Of a DNA stretch of 64,000 bases, positions 16,253-24,790 are shown piece after piece (within the stretch, counting starts at the first letter, position 1; every line of letters begins with the position of its first letter). The stretch covers positions 3,902,001-3,966,000 of the forward strand of contig NZ_CP108455.1 of NCBI RefSeq assembly GCF_036241575.1, read 5' to 3'. The stretch comes from Streptomyces sp. NBC_01267. GTDB taxonomy: Bacteria; Actinomycetota; Actinomycetes; Streptomycetales; Streptomycetaceae. The notes below the pieces were generated by a model that did not search any database, had not been told where the DNA came from, and saw only the letters and a program-made list of their open reading frames with translations. A program made the translations under genes and the position numbers.

Positions 16253-18250
16253 ATGGAAGAGCCGCGTCGCCTCGGCGGCCGGTACGAGCTGGGCTCGGTG
16301 CTCGGCCGTGGTGGCATGGCCGAGGTCCACATCGCGCACGACACCCGGCTCGGCCGCACCGTCGCCGTGAAGACGCTGCGGGCGGACCTCGCCCGCGATC
16401 CGTCCTTCCAGGCCCGGTTCCGCCGTGAGGCCCAGTCGGCCGCCTCGCTCAACCACCCCGCGATCGTCGCTGTCTACGACACCGGCGAGGACTACGTCGA
16501 CAACATCTCCCTCCCGTACATCGTGATGGAGTACGTCGACGGATCGACGCTGAGAGAACTCCTGCACTCGGGCCGCAGACTGCTGCCCGAGCGCACCCTG
16601 GAGATGACCATCGGCATCCTCCAGGCGCTGGAGTACTCGCACCGCAACGGCATCGTCCACCGCGACATCAAACCGGCCAACGTCATGCTGACGCGCACCG
16701 GCCAGGTCAAGGTCATGGACTTCGGCATCGCCCGCGCCATGGGCGACTCCGGCATGACCATGACGCAGACGTCCGCGGTCATCGGCACCGCCCAGTACCT
16801 CTCCCCGGAGCAGGCCAAGGGCGAGCAGGTCGACGCCCGCTCCGACCTGTACTCCACGGGCTGCCTCCTCTACGAGCTGCTGACGGTACGGCCGCCGTTC
16901 ATCGGGGACTCCCCGGTCGCCGTCGCCTATCAGCACGTACGCGAAGAGCCGCAGCCGCCGAGCAACTTCGACCCCGAGATCACGCCCGAGATGGACGCCA
17001 TCGTCCTCAAGGCCCTGGTCAAGGACCCCGACTACCGCTACCAGTCGGCCGACGAGATGCGGGCCGACATCGAGGCCTGCCTCGACGGCCAGCCGGTCGC
17101 CGCGACCGCGGCCATGGCCGGGGTCGGGTACGGCGGGTACGAGGCCGAGCAGCCCACGACCGCCATACGCCAGCAGGACCAGGCCGACGGCGGCCAGACC
17201 TCGATGCTGCCCCCGATGAATCCGGACGACGGCGGTTACGGGTACGACGACCGCCCCGACCGCCGCCGCGGCCGTGGCAGCCAGAAGAAGTCCAACACCT
17301 CGACGATCCTGCTCGTCGCGGCGGGCGTCCTGGTCCTGGTCGGCGCGATCCTCATCGGCAAGTCGTTCTTCCCCAGCTCGGGCAGCGACGGCGACAAGGT
17401 CGACGTACCGCAGCTCGTCGGCCAGCCACTGGCCAAGGCGAAGGAGTACGCGGTCAACGCCAAAGTGAAGCTGGCCGTCGCCGAGAGCAAGCCCTGCGAC
17501 AACGCGCCCAAGGGCAATGTGTGCAGCCAGGATCCGAAGTTCGGCAGCCCGAAGATCAAGCAGGGCGAGACCATCTCGGTCGTCGTGTCCACCGGCGCCC
17601 CCAAGATCGAGGTTCCCAACGTCAACGGGGACACCGAGGACGAGGCCACACAGCTCCTCGAAGGCAAGGGCTTCAAGGTGAACCCGCAGCAGGTCGAGTC
17701 CGACAACGAAGAGGGCAAGGTCTTCGACCAGTCCCCGAAGGGCAACACCGAAGCCCAGAAGGGCTCCGAGGTCACCATCAAGATCGCGACCTCGAACAAG
17801 GTCGATGTACCGGACGTCAAGACCCACACGTTCGACGACGCCAACAAGCAGCTCACCGACGTGGGATTCGTGGTCGTCCGCGGCGCCGACCAGGAGTCGG
17901 ACCAGACCCCCGGCACGGTCATCGCCCAGTCGCCCGACGGCGGCCAGGCGAAGAAGGGCTCGACGGTCACCCTGACGGTCGCCAAGGCCAAGGCCACCCC
18001 GCAGCAGACCCCGATCCCCGAGGTCCGGGGCCATAACGTCGCCGACGCCAGGCAGATGCTGAACCAGGCAGGGTTCACCAACGTCCAGATCGCGGGCGGC
18101 AGCAACGGTGACGACAGCGCCCTCGTCACCAACGTCGACCCCGCCCCCGGCACCCCGGTGGACGACCCGGGCAGCACCCAGATCACCCTCACCACGGCGG
18201 GTGGCAACACCACCCTCGGCGGACTCGGCAGACACGGGCACCACGGATAG
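16253..18250 (+). CDS. pknB: PknB: PASTA-domain Ser/Thr protein kinase
   Basis: A 665-residue receptor kinase. The kinase domain occupies residues 10-275 with GRGGMAEV, VAVKTL (catalytic Lys), HRDIKPANV, DFGIARA and the activation loop TMTQTSAVIGTAQYLSPEQ. After a juxtamembrane linker a single helix (STILLVAAGVLVLVGAILIG, near 345) leads to four extracellular PASTA repeats that bind muropeptides or lipid II. The start ATG at 16253 follows GGAGAGGG; upstream in-frame codons give no family sequence. It is the last gene of the operon and the kinase expected to act on FhaA/FhaB, the pseudokinase and MurJ. Confidence 0.95.
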   Translation: MEEPRRLGGRYELGSVLGRGGMAEVHIAHDTRLGRTVAVKTLRADLARDPSFQARFRREAQSAASLNHPAIVAVYDTGEDYVDNISLPYIVMEYVDGSTLRELLHSGRRLLPERTLEMTIGILQALEYSHRNGIVHRDIKPANVMLTRTGQVKVMDFGIARAMGDSGMTMTQTSAVIGTAQYLSPEQAKGEQVDARSDLYSTGCLLYELLTVRPPFIGDSPVAVAYQHVREEPQPPSNFDPEITPEMDAIVLKALVKDPDYRYQSADEMRADIEACLDGQPVAATAAMAGVGYGGYEAEQPTTAIRQQDQADGGQTSMLPPMNPDDGGYGYDDRPDRRRGRGSQKKSNTSTILLVAAGVLVLVGAILIGKSFFPSSGSDGDKVDVPQLVGQPLAKAKEYAVNAKVKLAVAESKPCDNAPKGNVCSQDPKFGSPKIKQGETISVVVSTGAPKIEVPNVNGDTEDEATQLLEGKGFKVNPQQVESDNEEGKVFDQSPKGNTEAQKGSEVTIKIATSNKVDVPDVKTHTFDDANKQLTDVGFVVVRGADQESDQTPGTVIAQSPDGGQAKKGSTVTLTVAKAKATPQQTPIPEVRGHNVADARQMLNQAGFTNVQIAGGSNGDDSALVTNVDPAPGTPVDDPGSTQITLTTAGGNTTLGGLGRHGHHG

Positions 18251-18276
18251 CGGCGCACCGGCCGCAACAGCGGTAC

Positions 18277-18330
18277 GTACGGGGGAAGCCCCGGCCCCAT
18301 CGACTTCCGGGGCCGGGGCTTCCCCCGTAC
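18277..18330. terminator. Strong bidirectional terminator between pknB and sortase genes
   Basis: Perfect 22-bp stem (18277-18298 with 18309-18330) and 10-base loop between convergent genes ending at 18250 and 18361. Confidence 0.9.
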
Positions 18331-18360
18331 AACAGGTCTCGCGTGTCCCGCCGGATCCCG

Positions 18361-19095
18361 CTAGCGCAGCTCCGCGGGCGGCGTCCGCTTCGAGTCGACC
18401 TTCTCGGTGCGCACCAGCTCGCCCCACACGATGTACCGGTACTTCGACGTGTACACCGGCGTGCAGGTCGTCAGCGTGATGTACCGCCCCGGCTTCTTCT
18501 TCCCCGACTCCTTCGGGACCGGCTGCAGCACGCTCACGTTGTACTTCGACGTCTCCCGCAGCTCCTTGAAGACCTTGTAGACGTACCAGGTGTCCTTCGT
18601 CTCGAAGACCACCGGATCGCCGGTCCGCACCTTGTCGATGTTGTGGAACTTCGCACCGTGCCCGTCGCGGTGCGCGGCCAGCGCGAAGTTGCCCGTACTG
18701 TCCTCCGGCAGCGCCGACTTGACCGGCTTCACGTAGTAGCCCGCGACGCCCTCGTTCAGCACGCTCGTACTGGTGCCCTTCCTGACCAGCACCTCACCGT
18801 TCTTCATGGACGGCACGTGCAGGAACCCGATGCCGTCCTTGGTGTTCAGCTCGCCGGGACCGGTGCCGGCGCTGTGCGACCAGTTGTCGCGGATCCTGTG
18901 GCCCTGCTTCGAGGCCTGCCGGTCGGCCACGACGTTCGTCCACCACAGCGAGTAGACGACGAAGAGCCCGAGCACCAGGCCCGCCGTGATGAGCAGTTCA
19001 CCGAAGACGCTGATCGCCGTGGCGACCGGGCCGCGCCCCCCGCGCCGTGCGGGGGGCGCGGTCGTCTGCTCGTCCTGCTCGGTCGTCGATGCCAC
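18361..19095 (-). CDS. Class E sortase (A)
   Basis: A 244-residue membrane-anchored transpeptidase. After a short cytosolic tail comes a helix (TAISVFGELLITAGLVLGLFVVY, about 26-48), then the sortase barrel with the catalytic His in FALAAHRDGHG (near 140), Cys in YITLTTCTPVY (near 210) and Arg in SKYRYIVWGE. Class E sortases attach proteins with LAxTG signals to the wall; in S. coelicolor two adjacent class E enzymes of this locus (SrtE1/SrtE2) anchor the long chaplins for aerial growth. It lies 27 bp downstream of a second sortase gene. Confidence 0.93.
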   Translation of the reverse strand: MASTTEQDEQTTAPPARRGGRGPVATAISVFGELLITAGLVLGLFVVYSLWWTNVVADRQASKQGHRIRDNWSHSAGTGPGELNTKDGIGFLHVPSMKNGEVLVRKGTSTSVLNEGVAGYYVKPVKSALPEDSTGNFALAAHRDGHGAKFHNIDKVRTGDPVVFETKDTWYVYKVFKELRETSKYNVSVLQPVPKESGKKKPGRYITLTTCTPVYTSKYRYIVWGELVRTEKVDSKRTPPAELR

Positions 19096-19122
19096 CGCAC
19101 CCGTCCCCTGTAGTCCGTACGC

Positions 19123-20634
19123 TCAGCCCGTGGTCAGGGCGTCGGGCAGCCCCTTGCTCCGTGGCCGTTCGTCAACCATCTTGCCCCAGACGACCATTCG
19201 GTACGTACTGGTGAACTCCGGCGTACACGTCGTCAGCGTGATGTACCGCCCCGGCTTGGTGAACCCCGACCCCACCGGCACCGGCTCGATCACCGACACG
19301 TTCGACGGGGACGTCTGCGCCAGGTGGCTCGTCACCTCGTACGTGTAGTAGTCGTCCTGGGTCTCGACGACGACCTTGTCGCCGTCCTTGAGCTTGTTGA
19401 TGTACCGGAACGGCTCCCCGTGCGTATTGCGGTGCCCCGCCAGTGCGAAGTTGCCCGTCTTCGCCGACGGCATCGCCGTCTTCAGGTCGCCCTCGCTGTA
19501 GTGGCCGACCATGCCGCGGTCGAGGACCTTGGTCTTGCTGACGCCCTCCGCGATCGGCACGACCACGTCCAGCTCGGGGATGTGGATGATCGCGAACCCC
19601 TGCCCCGGCTCGAACGCGCCCGGCCCGCTCTTCTTGTCCCCGCCCTTCGCCCAGTCGTCCTGCAGGCTGTGGGCGGTGCCGTTCGCCTCCTGGTGGGCGC
19701 GTACGTTCGTCCACCACAGCTGGTACGTGACGAACAGCAGCATCAGCACACCGAGGCTGATGAAGATCTCACCGATGGCCCGGCTGGCGATGACCGCGGG
19801 GCTGTCCTTGAGCGCACGGGCCGCGGCACGGGCCTCCATGCGGGTGCGCGGGATGGCCGGGATGACGGGTTCGGCGGGCACGGCGGCCTTACGGCCCCGC
19901 CCCTTTGCGGCCTTACGGCGCTCCGCGCGGCCCCCGGTCGGCACGGGCGGCTCGGGCGCCGGCTCGGTCTTCCGGAGCAGGACGGTCCGGTCGTCCGGCT
20001 CCGGGTCGAAGGCGGGGACCGGTCCGGGAAGAACATGGGTGACCGGTTCCGGCGGCAGATCCACCACGGGCGGATCCGCCATCGCCCGGTGTGCGGAGCC
20101 GGGGTCAGCGGGCACCGGGTCAGCGGGCACCGGCTCAACACGCACCGGATTCGCGGCACTTCGGCCCGGGACAGCCGGATCCGGGACAACCGGATCCGGG
20201 ACAACCGGATTCACGACTACTGGATTCACGACTACCGGATTCACAGTCACCGGATTCGCGGCACCCCGAATCCCCGCACCGGGATCCACCGCTCCCGGAC
20301 GCTCGGCTCCCCGACGCTCAGCACCCGGACGCTCGGCACCCGGTTTCGCGGGATCCTGAACCGTGGCACCCGGCGCAGGAATCCGCGCCGCCTCCGGCTC
20401 GTACGCGGGCTCGCGCCCGTACCAGTCCTGCGGCGGGTCCTGCACCACGGGCTCGGGCCGTCTGTGCGCCCCCGACGGCGCCTCCTCGGTGCGGAACCAC
20501 GGCGAAGGGTGTTCGCCGGGCGCTCCGGGCGGCAGCGGGTCCGTCAGAGGGTCGTACGCCCGCCCGGCGGTCCCGGCCCCTTCCGGCGGCTCCGATGCCC
20601 CCGAACCGTCGTGTCCGGGGCGCAGCTCTGTCAC
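19123..20634 (-). CDS. Class E sortase (B) with long Pro-rich cytosolic extension
   Basis: About 503 residues. The C-terminal 230 are a standard class E sortase: helix AIGEIFISLGVLMLLFVTYQL, His in FALAGHRNTHG, Cys in YITLTTCTPEF and Arg in TYRMVVWG. The first 270 residues are unusual: low-complexity, rich in Pro, Ala and Glu, with many copies of an NPVVV/DPVVP-like unit. They precede the membrane helix and so should be cytosolic. The GTG at 20634 overlaps the stop of the amidotransferase gene (GTGA), which fixes the start and implies coupling. Confidence 0.92.
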   Translation of the reverse strand: MTELRPGHDGSGASEPPEGAGTAGRAYDPLTDPLPPGAPGEHPSPWFRTEEAPSGAHRRPEPVVQDPPQDWYGREPAYEPEAARIPAPGATVQDPAKPGAERPGAERRGAERPGAVDPGAGIRGAANPVTVNPVVVNPVVVNPVVPDPVVPDPAVPGRSAANPVRVEPVPADPVPADPGSAHRAMADPPVVDLPPEPVTHVLPGPVPAFDPEPDDRTVLLRKTEPAPEPPVPTGGRAERRKAAKGRGRKAAVPAEPVIPAIPRTRMEARAAARALKDSPAVIASRAIGEIFISLGVLMLLFVTYQLWWTNVRAHQEANGTAHSLQDDWAKGGDKKSGPGAFEPGQGFAIIHIPELDVVVPIAEGVSKTKVLDRGMVGHYSEGDLKTAMPSAKTGNFALAGHRNTHGEPFRYINKLKDGDKVVVETQDDYYTYEVTSHLAQTSPSNVSVIEPVPVGSGFTKPGRYITLTTCTPEFTSTYRMVVWGKMVDERPRSKGLPDALTTG

Positions 20635-21269
20635 GCCGCGGCCTTGCCCACCACCGGTGCCAGGCCCGCCGACCGGCCGACGGCCCCCGTGTCCCCGCAC
20701 TGGACGAGCCAGTTGGCGAGCATCAGATGGCCGTGCTCGGTCAGTACCGACTCGGGGTGGAACTGCACGCCCTCGACCGGCAGTTCACGGTGCCGCAGCC
20801 CCATGATGATGCCGTCCGCGGTCCACGCCGTGACCTCCAGCTCGGCCGGCACCGTCTGCGGCACCGCGGCGAGCGAGTGGTACCGGGTCGCGGTGAACGG
20901 CGAGGGCAGCCCGCTGAACACCCCGGCCCCCTCGTGCGTGACCGAGGACGTCTTGCCGTGCAGCAGCTCGGGGGCGCGGTCCACGACACCGCCGTACGCC
21001 ACCGCCATCGACTGCATGCCCAGGCAGACACCGAAGACGGGCACCCCGGTGTCGGCGCAGTGCCGCACCATGTCCACGCAGACGCCCGCGTGTTCGGGCG
21101 TTCCGGGGCCGGGGGAGAGCAGTACGCCGTCGAAGCCGTCCTGCGCGTGCGCGAGGGTCACCTCGTCGTTCCGTACGACCTCGCAATCGGCGCCCAGCTG
21201 GTACAGGTACTGGACCAGGTTGAACACGAAGCTGTCGTAGTTGTCGACAACCAGGATGCGGGCGCTCAT
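20631..21269 (-). CDS. pabA: Glutamine amidotransferase of anthranilate/aminodeoxychorismate synthase (TrpG/PabA)
   Basis: A 212-residue class I glutamine amidotransferase. It starts MSARILVVDNYDSFVFNLVQYL and has the oxyanion loop SPGPGTPEHAG, nucleophile Cys in GVCLGMQ (near residue 80), and the His-Glu pair in GVQFHPESVLTE (near 170). It releases ammonia from glutamine for anthranilate or 4-amino-4-deoxychorismate synthesis; the synthase subunit is not here, so which pathway it serves is open. Its start (ATGA) overlaps the 58-residue membrane protein and its stop overlaps sortase B. The mycobacterial trpG occupies the same place next to pknB. Confidence 0.92.
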   Translation of the reverse strand: MSARILVVDNYDSFVFNLVQYLYQLGADCEVVRNDEVTLAHAQDGFDGVLLSPGPGTPEHAGVCVDMVRHCADTGVPVFGVCLGMQSMAVAYGGVVDRAPELLHGKTSSVTHEGAGVFSGLPSPFTATRYHSLAAVPQTVPAELEVTAWTADGIIMGLRHRELPVEGVQFHPESVLTEHGHLMLANWLVQCGDTGAVGRSAGLAPVVGKAAA

Positions 21270-21442
21270 CGGATGACCCCCAAGCCCTGGTCGACCGTCA
21301 CATCGTTGAACGGAAGCAGCGGCTCCGCCCACGGGAAGACGTACTGGAAGAGCAGGTAGACGACCGCGAGCACCAGCACGAGCGAGACGACCGCCCGCAG
21401 CCATACGTTGCCCGGCAGATGCCGCCAGATCCAGCCGTACAT
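21266..21442 (-). CDS. 58-residue single-pass membrane protein
   Basis: Translation from ATG 21442 gives MYGWIWRHLPGNVWLRAVVS followed by a continuous hydrophobic helix (about residues 16-38), then FPWAEPLLPFNDVTVDQ and a short end. The stop overlaps the amidotransferase start as ATGA, which strongly supports it as a real coding gene. The predicted topology is a short cytosolic N-terminus with a roughly 20-residue outer tail. I do not recognise a named family; its place in the sortase operon suggests an envelope role. Confidence 0.82.
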   Translation of the reverse strand: MYGWIWRHLPGNVWLRAVVSLVLVLAVVYLLFQYVFPWAEPLLPFNDVTVDQGLGVIR

Positions 21443-21502
21443 GCTGTCCCTTCCGTTCGTGGTACCGGACCAGACTAAAGGGCGGGGGCAGGCGCTGGTG
21501 GG

Positions 21503-22273
21503 TCACCTGAGCAAAGCGGCCGGCTTGCCCTTGGTCACAGGCTGGGTGGAGTCGAGGTGCCCCCACGCGATCAGCCGGTGACTGCTGCCCCATTCCGGGT
21601 CGCAGGTGGTCAGTGTGAGATAGCGGCCGGGTCCCTGAAAACCCGACTTCACCGGCACCGGATCGATGACGCCGGTGTCCGAGGGGACGGTCAGGTAGGG
21701 CTTCTTGTCGATGCGGTACGTGAACCAGGTGGTCCCGTCCGTCAGCACCACGGCGTCCCCGGGCCGCAGTTCCGGAAAGTCCTTGAACGGGTCGCCGTAC
21801 GTCCGCCGGTGACCCGCGACCGCGAAGTTCCCCGTGTCGCCCAGCCGCGCGGTGCCCGCGTAGTGGCCGAGCCCCTTCTGGAGCGTCCCGACGGCGGTGT
21901 CCTGCAGCACGGGCCGCGACCAGCTCCGGCCGAGCCGTGGGACGTACATCACCGCGAAGGGCTTTCCCGCCCGGTACGCCACCGGGGCGGGCGACGCGGT
22001 CCGCCCCGGCTTCGACGACGTGCCGCCCGCCCCGGACGCGGCACCGGGAGAGGCGGTCGCGCCGGCCCACTGACGGTGCAGGTCATCGATCTGGTGGTCA
22101 GCGGCACTGTCCGCTTTGATCCCCGTCCAGAAGAGGAGATACACCACGAACAGCACGATCAGGGCGCCGACGGTGATGCAGAGTTCACTGAAGCTTCTGA
22201 CGACCAGTCGCACGGTCACCGCCCGCCGCCTCCCCTGAGCTGTCCGGCCGCCCCACAGGCTCTGCTCCTTCAC
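21503..22273 (-). CDS. Class E sortase (C)
   Basis: A 256-residue sortase with GTG start. The N-terminal helix SFSELCITVGALIVLFVVYLLFW is followed by a Ser/Gly/Pro linker and a barrel with His in FAVAGHRRTYG (near 155), Cys in YLTLTTCDPEWG (near 225) and Arg in SSHRLIAWGH. It is more divergent than sortases A and B, with DPEW instead of TPxxTS after the Cys, so it may prefer another sorting signal. It is upstream of the 58-residue protein in the same direction. Confidence 0.92.
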   Translation of the reverse strand: MKEQSLWGGRTAQGRRRAVTVRLVVRSFSELCITVGALIVLFVVYLLFWTGIKADSAADHQIDDLHRQWAGATASPGAASGAGGTSSKPGRTASPAPVAYRAGKPFAVMYVPRLGRSWSRPVLQDTAVGTLQKGLGHYAGTARLGDTGNFAVAGHRRTYGDPFKDFPELRPGDAVVLTDGTTWFTYRIDKKPYLTVPSDTGVIDPVPVKSGFQGPGRYLTLTTCDPEWGSSHRLIAWGHLDSTQPVTKGKPAALLR

Positions 22274-22281
22274 AGACCCCG

Positions 22282-23049
22282 CTACTTCACGGGCTGCGCG
22301 TAATGGAGATCCACTGTGCCCGAGTACCCGGGAAGAGTCACCGCTCTGTACGCATCGACTTTCCAGCCGAGCCCGTACGCCTTCACGTACTGCAGGTAGT
22401 TCTGGATGGACCGGGAGGCCGTGAGCGCCCGCTTCAGCTTGTCCACGTCGCCGACGGCCGTCACCTTGTAGGGCGGCGAGTAGACGCGGCCCTGGAGGAT
22501 CAGGGTGTTGCCGACGCAGCGCACCGCGCTGGTGGTGATCAGCCGCTGGTCCATGACCTTGATGCCCTTGGCGCCGCCCTGCCAGAGGGCGTTGACGACC
22601 GCCTGGAGGTCCTGCTGGTGGATCACCAGGTCGTTGGGCTGCGGGTCGGGGTAGCCGGGGTTGGCGGTGGCGTTGGGCGGTGCGTCGTCGAGCGTGACGG
22701 TCACCGCGGGGCCGCTGAGCTTCTCGGTACCGGCCGACTTCTCCAGCGCCTTGAGATCGGCGTCCTCTTTTTTCGTGCTCCCGCCGTCACGGCGGGCGAG
22801 CGCGTCGACGTCTCCGCGCACCGATGCGGTGGACTCGTCGAGCTCTTTGTTCTTCTCGTTGCGTTCCTGGATGAGGTCCGAGAGTTTCAGCATCGACGCA
22901 TCGGTCCGGATATCGGTGCCCTTGGCCGTGTTGAAACTGGTGACGAAGATGAGACCGGCGAGCGCGAAGACAGCGGCAGTGAGCACACGGACGGGCCGCC
23001 GTCCGCGGCTGCGCGCGGCCCCTGCGGGAGAGTCGCCAGAATTGCTCAA
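22282..23049 (-). CDS. DUF881-family membrane protein
   Basis: About 255 residues: an Arg-rich N-terminus, one membrane helix ([18 protein letters not shown]), a coiled-coil-like stretch ([26 protein letters not shown]) and the extracytoplasmic DUF881 domain with [32 protein letters not shown] and VGNTLILQG. Function is unknown; homologues sit beside crgA and trpG in actinobacteria. An in-frame GTG at 23070 exists, but AAGGAG lies downstream of it, which favours the TTG at 23049. The start is therefore tentative. Confidence 0.85.
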   Translation of the reverse strand: MSNSGDSPAGAARSRGRRPVRVLTAAVFALAGLIFVTSFNTAKGTDIRTDASMLKLSDLIQERNEKNKELDESTASVRGDVDALARRDGGSTKKEDADLKALEKSAGTEKLSGPAVTVTLDDAPPNATANPGYPDPQPNDLVIHQQDLQAVVNALWQGGAKGIKVMDQRLITTSAVRCVGNTLILQGRVYSPPYKVTAVGDVDKLKRALTASRSIQNYLQYVKAYGLGWKVDAYRAVTLPGYSGTVDLHYAQPVK

Positions 23050-23195
23050 CGTACCCTTATCTCCTTCCACACCCCGGAAGCACTACGCTAACGGACGCCA
23101 GGGGGAGGCAATGCGCCCCGTCGCATCCGCTCCCGAGCACTTCCCACACAGTTCCCCCTGCGCGGTCACGCAGCGCATCGACAGGAGAGTCCCTC

Positions 23196-23453
23196 GTGCC
23201 GAAGTCACGTATCCGCAAGAAGGCCGATTTCACACCGCCGCCCGCGACGAAGCAGGCGACTGCCATAAAGCTGACGAATCGCGGCTGGGTGGCTCCGGTG
23301 ATGCTGGCGTTCTTCTTGATCGGTCTCGCCTGGATCGTTGTCTTTTATGTGACGGAGGGCGATATGCCCATCAAGCCGTTCGGGAACTGGAACATCGTGG
23401 TCGGCTTCGGCTTCATCGCCGCCGGCTTCGGCGTCTCGACCCAGTGGAAGTAG
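23196..23453 (+). CDS. crgA: CrgA cell-division regulator
   Basis: An 85-residue protein that starts [16 protein letters not shown], with two membrane helices ([22 protein letters not shown] and [16 protein letters not shown]) joined by a short loop. CrgA binds FtsZ and septal enzymes, coordinates sporulation septation in Streptomyces and recruits divisome proteins in mycobacteria. It starts with GTG and GGAG is a few bases upstream. It is divergent from the DUF881 gene. Confidence 0.95.
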   Translation: MPKSRIRKKADFTPPPATKQATAIKLTNRGWVAPVMLAFFLIGLAWIVVFYVTEGDMPIKPFGNWNIVVGFGFIAAGFGVSTQWK

Positions 23454-23500
23454 TTCTCCCCCCTCCACATCGCCCCGCGCCCGTCAAGCCTTGCCCTGAG

Positions 23501-23700
23501 TTATCCACAGCGCTATCCACAACCGGGGAAAACTCAGAAGATCTGTGGATAACTTTCGGGTGTTGACGCCGGTGTGACTACTTGACGCCATACCACAGCA
23601 ACGGCCCGCCCCTTGCCCCTCCTGGGGAAACCCAGCTCAGGGACGAGGGGCACACCCGTTCCCCACAGGGTGCACAGGATCCGCCACTCGCTGTGGACAA
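23501..23700. promoter_or_regulatory. DnaA-box cluster outside oriC
   Basis: The 311-bp gap between crgA and the rhomboid gene carries TTATCCACA (23501-23509), CTATCCACA (23513-23521), TGTGGATAA (23544-23552, opposite orientation) and TGTGGACAA (23692-23700, a perfect TTGTCCACA on the minus strand). No gene is evident. Confidence 0.7.
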
Positions 23701-23764
23701 CTCGGCCCCGGACCGGCTCAGAACCGGCCCGCCGGCCCGCCTTCGGGCCTTCGGGCCTTCGGAC

Positions 23765-24658
23765 TCAGGTGAGCATCGCGGTTCTGATCAGCACCATGGC
23801 GATCGTCGCCGCGAGAACAAGGGCACAGGTCCCGAACTGCAGCAGCGTCCGCCGGTCGCGCGGGGCGTGCACCATGCCGATCGCCACGATGATCCCGGCG
23901 ACGAAGCCGCCCAGGTGCGCCTCCCAGGCGATGCCACCGCTGAAGGTGAAGATCACGTTGACCACGAGCAGGCCGAACAGCGGGCGCATGTCGTAGTTCA
24001 TGCGCTTCATCAGCACCGCGGTGGCGCCCAGCAGCCCGAAGATGGCGCCGGAAGCCCCGAGCGAGCCCTCGTTCGGGGCGGCGATGAGGTAGGTGAGCGC
24101 GCTGCCCGCCAGCCCCGAGATCAGATAGAGCGCGAGGTAGCGCGCCCGGCCGAGCGCCGCTTCCAGCGGCCCGCCGATCCACCACAGGCTGAGCATGTTG
24201 AACCCGATGTGCACATAGCCGCCGTGCATGAACATCGCGGTCAGCAGCCGGTACCACTGCCCCTCGGCGACACCCTCCACCGGCCCGAACGGCGTGATCC
24301 GAGCCCGGCCCAGCATCTCGTAGGACGGGTTGAAGCTGTAGCCGTTCGCGAGCTGCAGGATGAACACCAGGACGTTGATCCCGATGAGGATCTTGGTGAT
24401 CATGTGCGGGTCGGCCGTGATCGCCCCGCCCGCCACCGTGCGTGGCCGGGTCGCCGCCGGGGTACTGCCGGTGCTCCCGGCACCGCGCACGCACTCCGGG
24501 CACTGGAAGCCAACCGAGGCACTCACCATGCACTGCGGGCAGATCGGCCGCTCACAGCGGACGCAGCTGATGCCCGTCTCCACACCGGGATGGCGGTAGC
24601 AGCTGGGCAGACCGCTCGCCCCGGCCTGCCGCTCCGGGCCTCCTGGCACCTGTTCCAT
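23765..24658 (-). CDS. Rhomboid-family intramembrane serine protease with zinc-finger N-terminus
   Basis: A 297-residue protein. The first 60 residues hold paired Cys/His (CYRHPGVETGISCVRCERPICPQCMVSASVGFQCPEC) like a B-box zinc module. Six or seven membrane helices follow with HGGYVHIGFNMLSLWWIGGPLE, the catalytic Ser in GASGAIFG (near residue 205) and the His in WEAHLGGFVAG (near 253). Rhomboids cleave substrates inside the membrane; no substrate is known here. It is downstream of the cyclophilin gene on the same strand. Confidence 0.93.
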   Translation of the reverse strand: MEQVPGGPERQAGASGLPSCYRHPGVETGISCVRCERPICPQCMVSASVGFQCPECVRGAGSTGSTPAATRPRTVAGGAITADPHMITKILIGINVLVFILQLANGYSFNPSYEMLGRARITPFGPVEGVAEGQWYRLLTAMFMHGGYVHIGFNMLSLWWIGGPLEAALGRARYLALYLISGLAGSALTYLIAAPNEGSLGASGAIFGLLGATAVLMKRMNYDMRPLFGLLVVNVIFTFSGGIAWEAHLGGFVAGIIVAIGMVHAPRDRRTLLQFGTCALVLAATIAMVLIRTAMLT

Positions 24659-24697
24659 CGGGTTCCCTCGTCTCGTACGGGTCGCGTACGCAGTGCA

Positions 24698-24730
24698 CCG
24701 CCCCGCTCGTCATACGGACGAACGGGGCGG
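24698..24730 (-). terminator. Hairpin after cyclophilin gene
   Basis: 14-base arms (24698-24711 and 24717-24730) pair with one mismatch around a 5-base loop, in the gap between the cyclophilin stop and the rhomboid start. Confidence 0.6.
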
Positions 24731-24790
24731 GTGGTTCCCGTACCGCGAACGGGGACGGGCCCGTACCGCATACGGAATGTCTCGGGTGGC

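Noticed and set aside
14131..18427. Long leftward open frames opposite rodA, pbpA and pknB
   Set aside because: Compositionally biased antisense shadows of clearly recognised genes.
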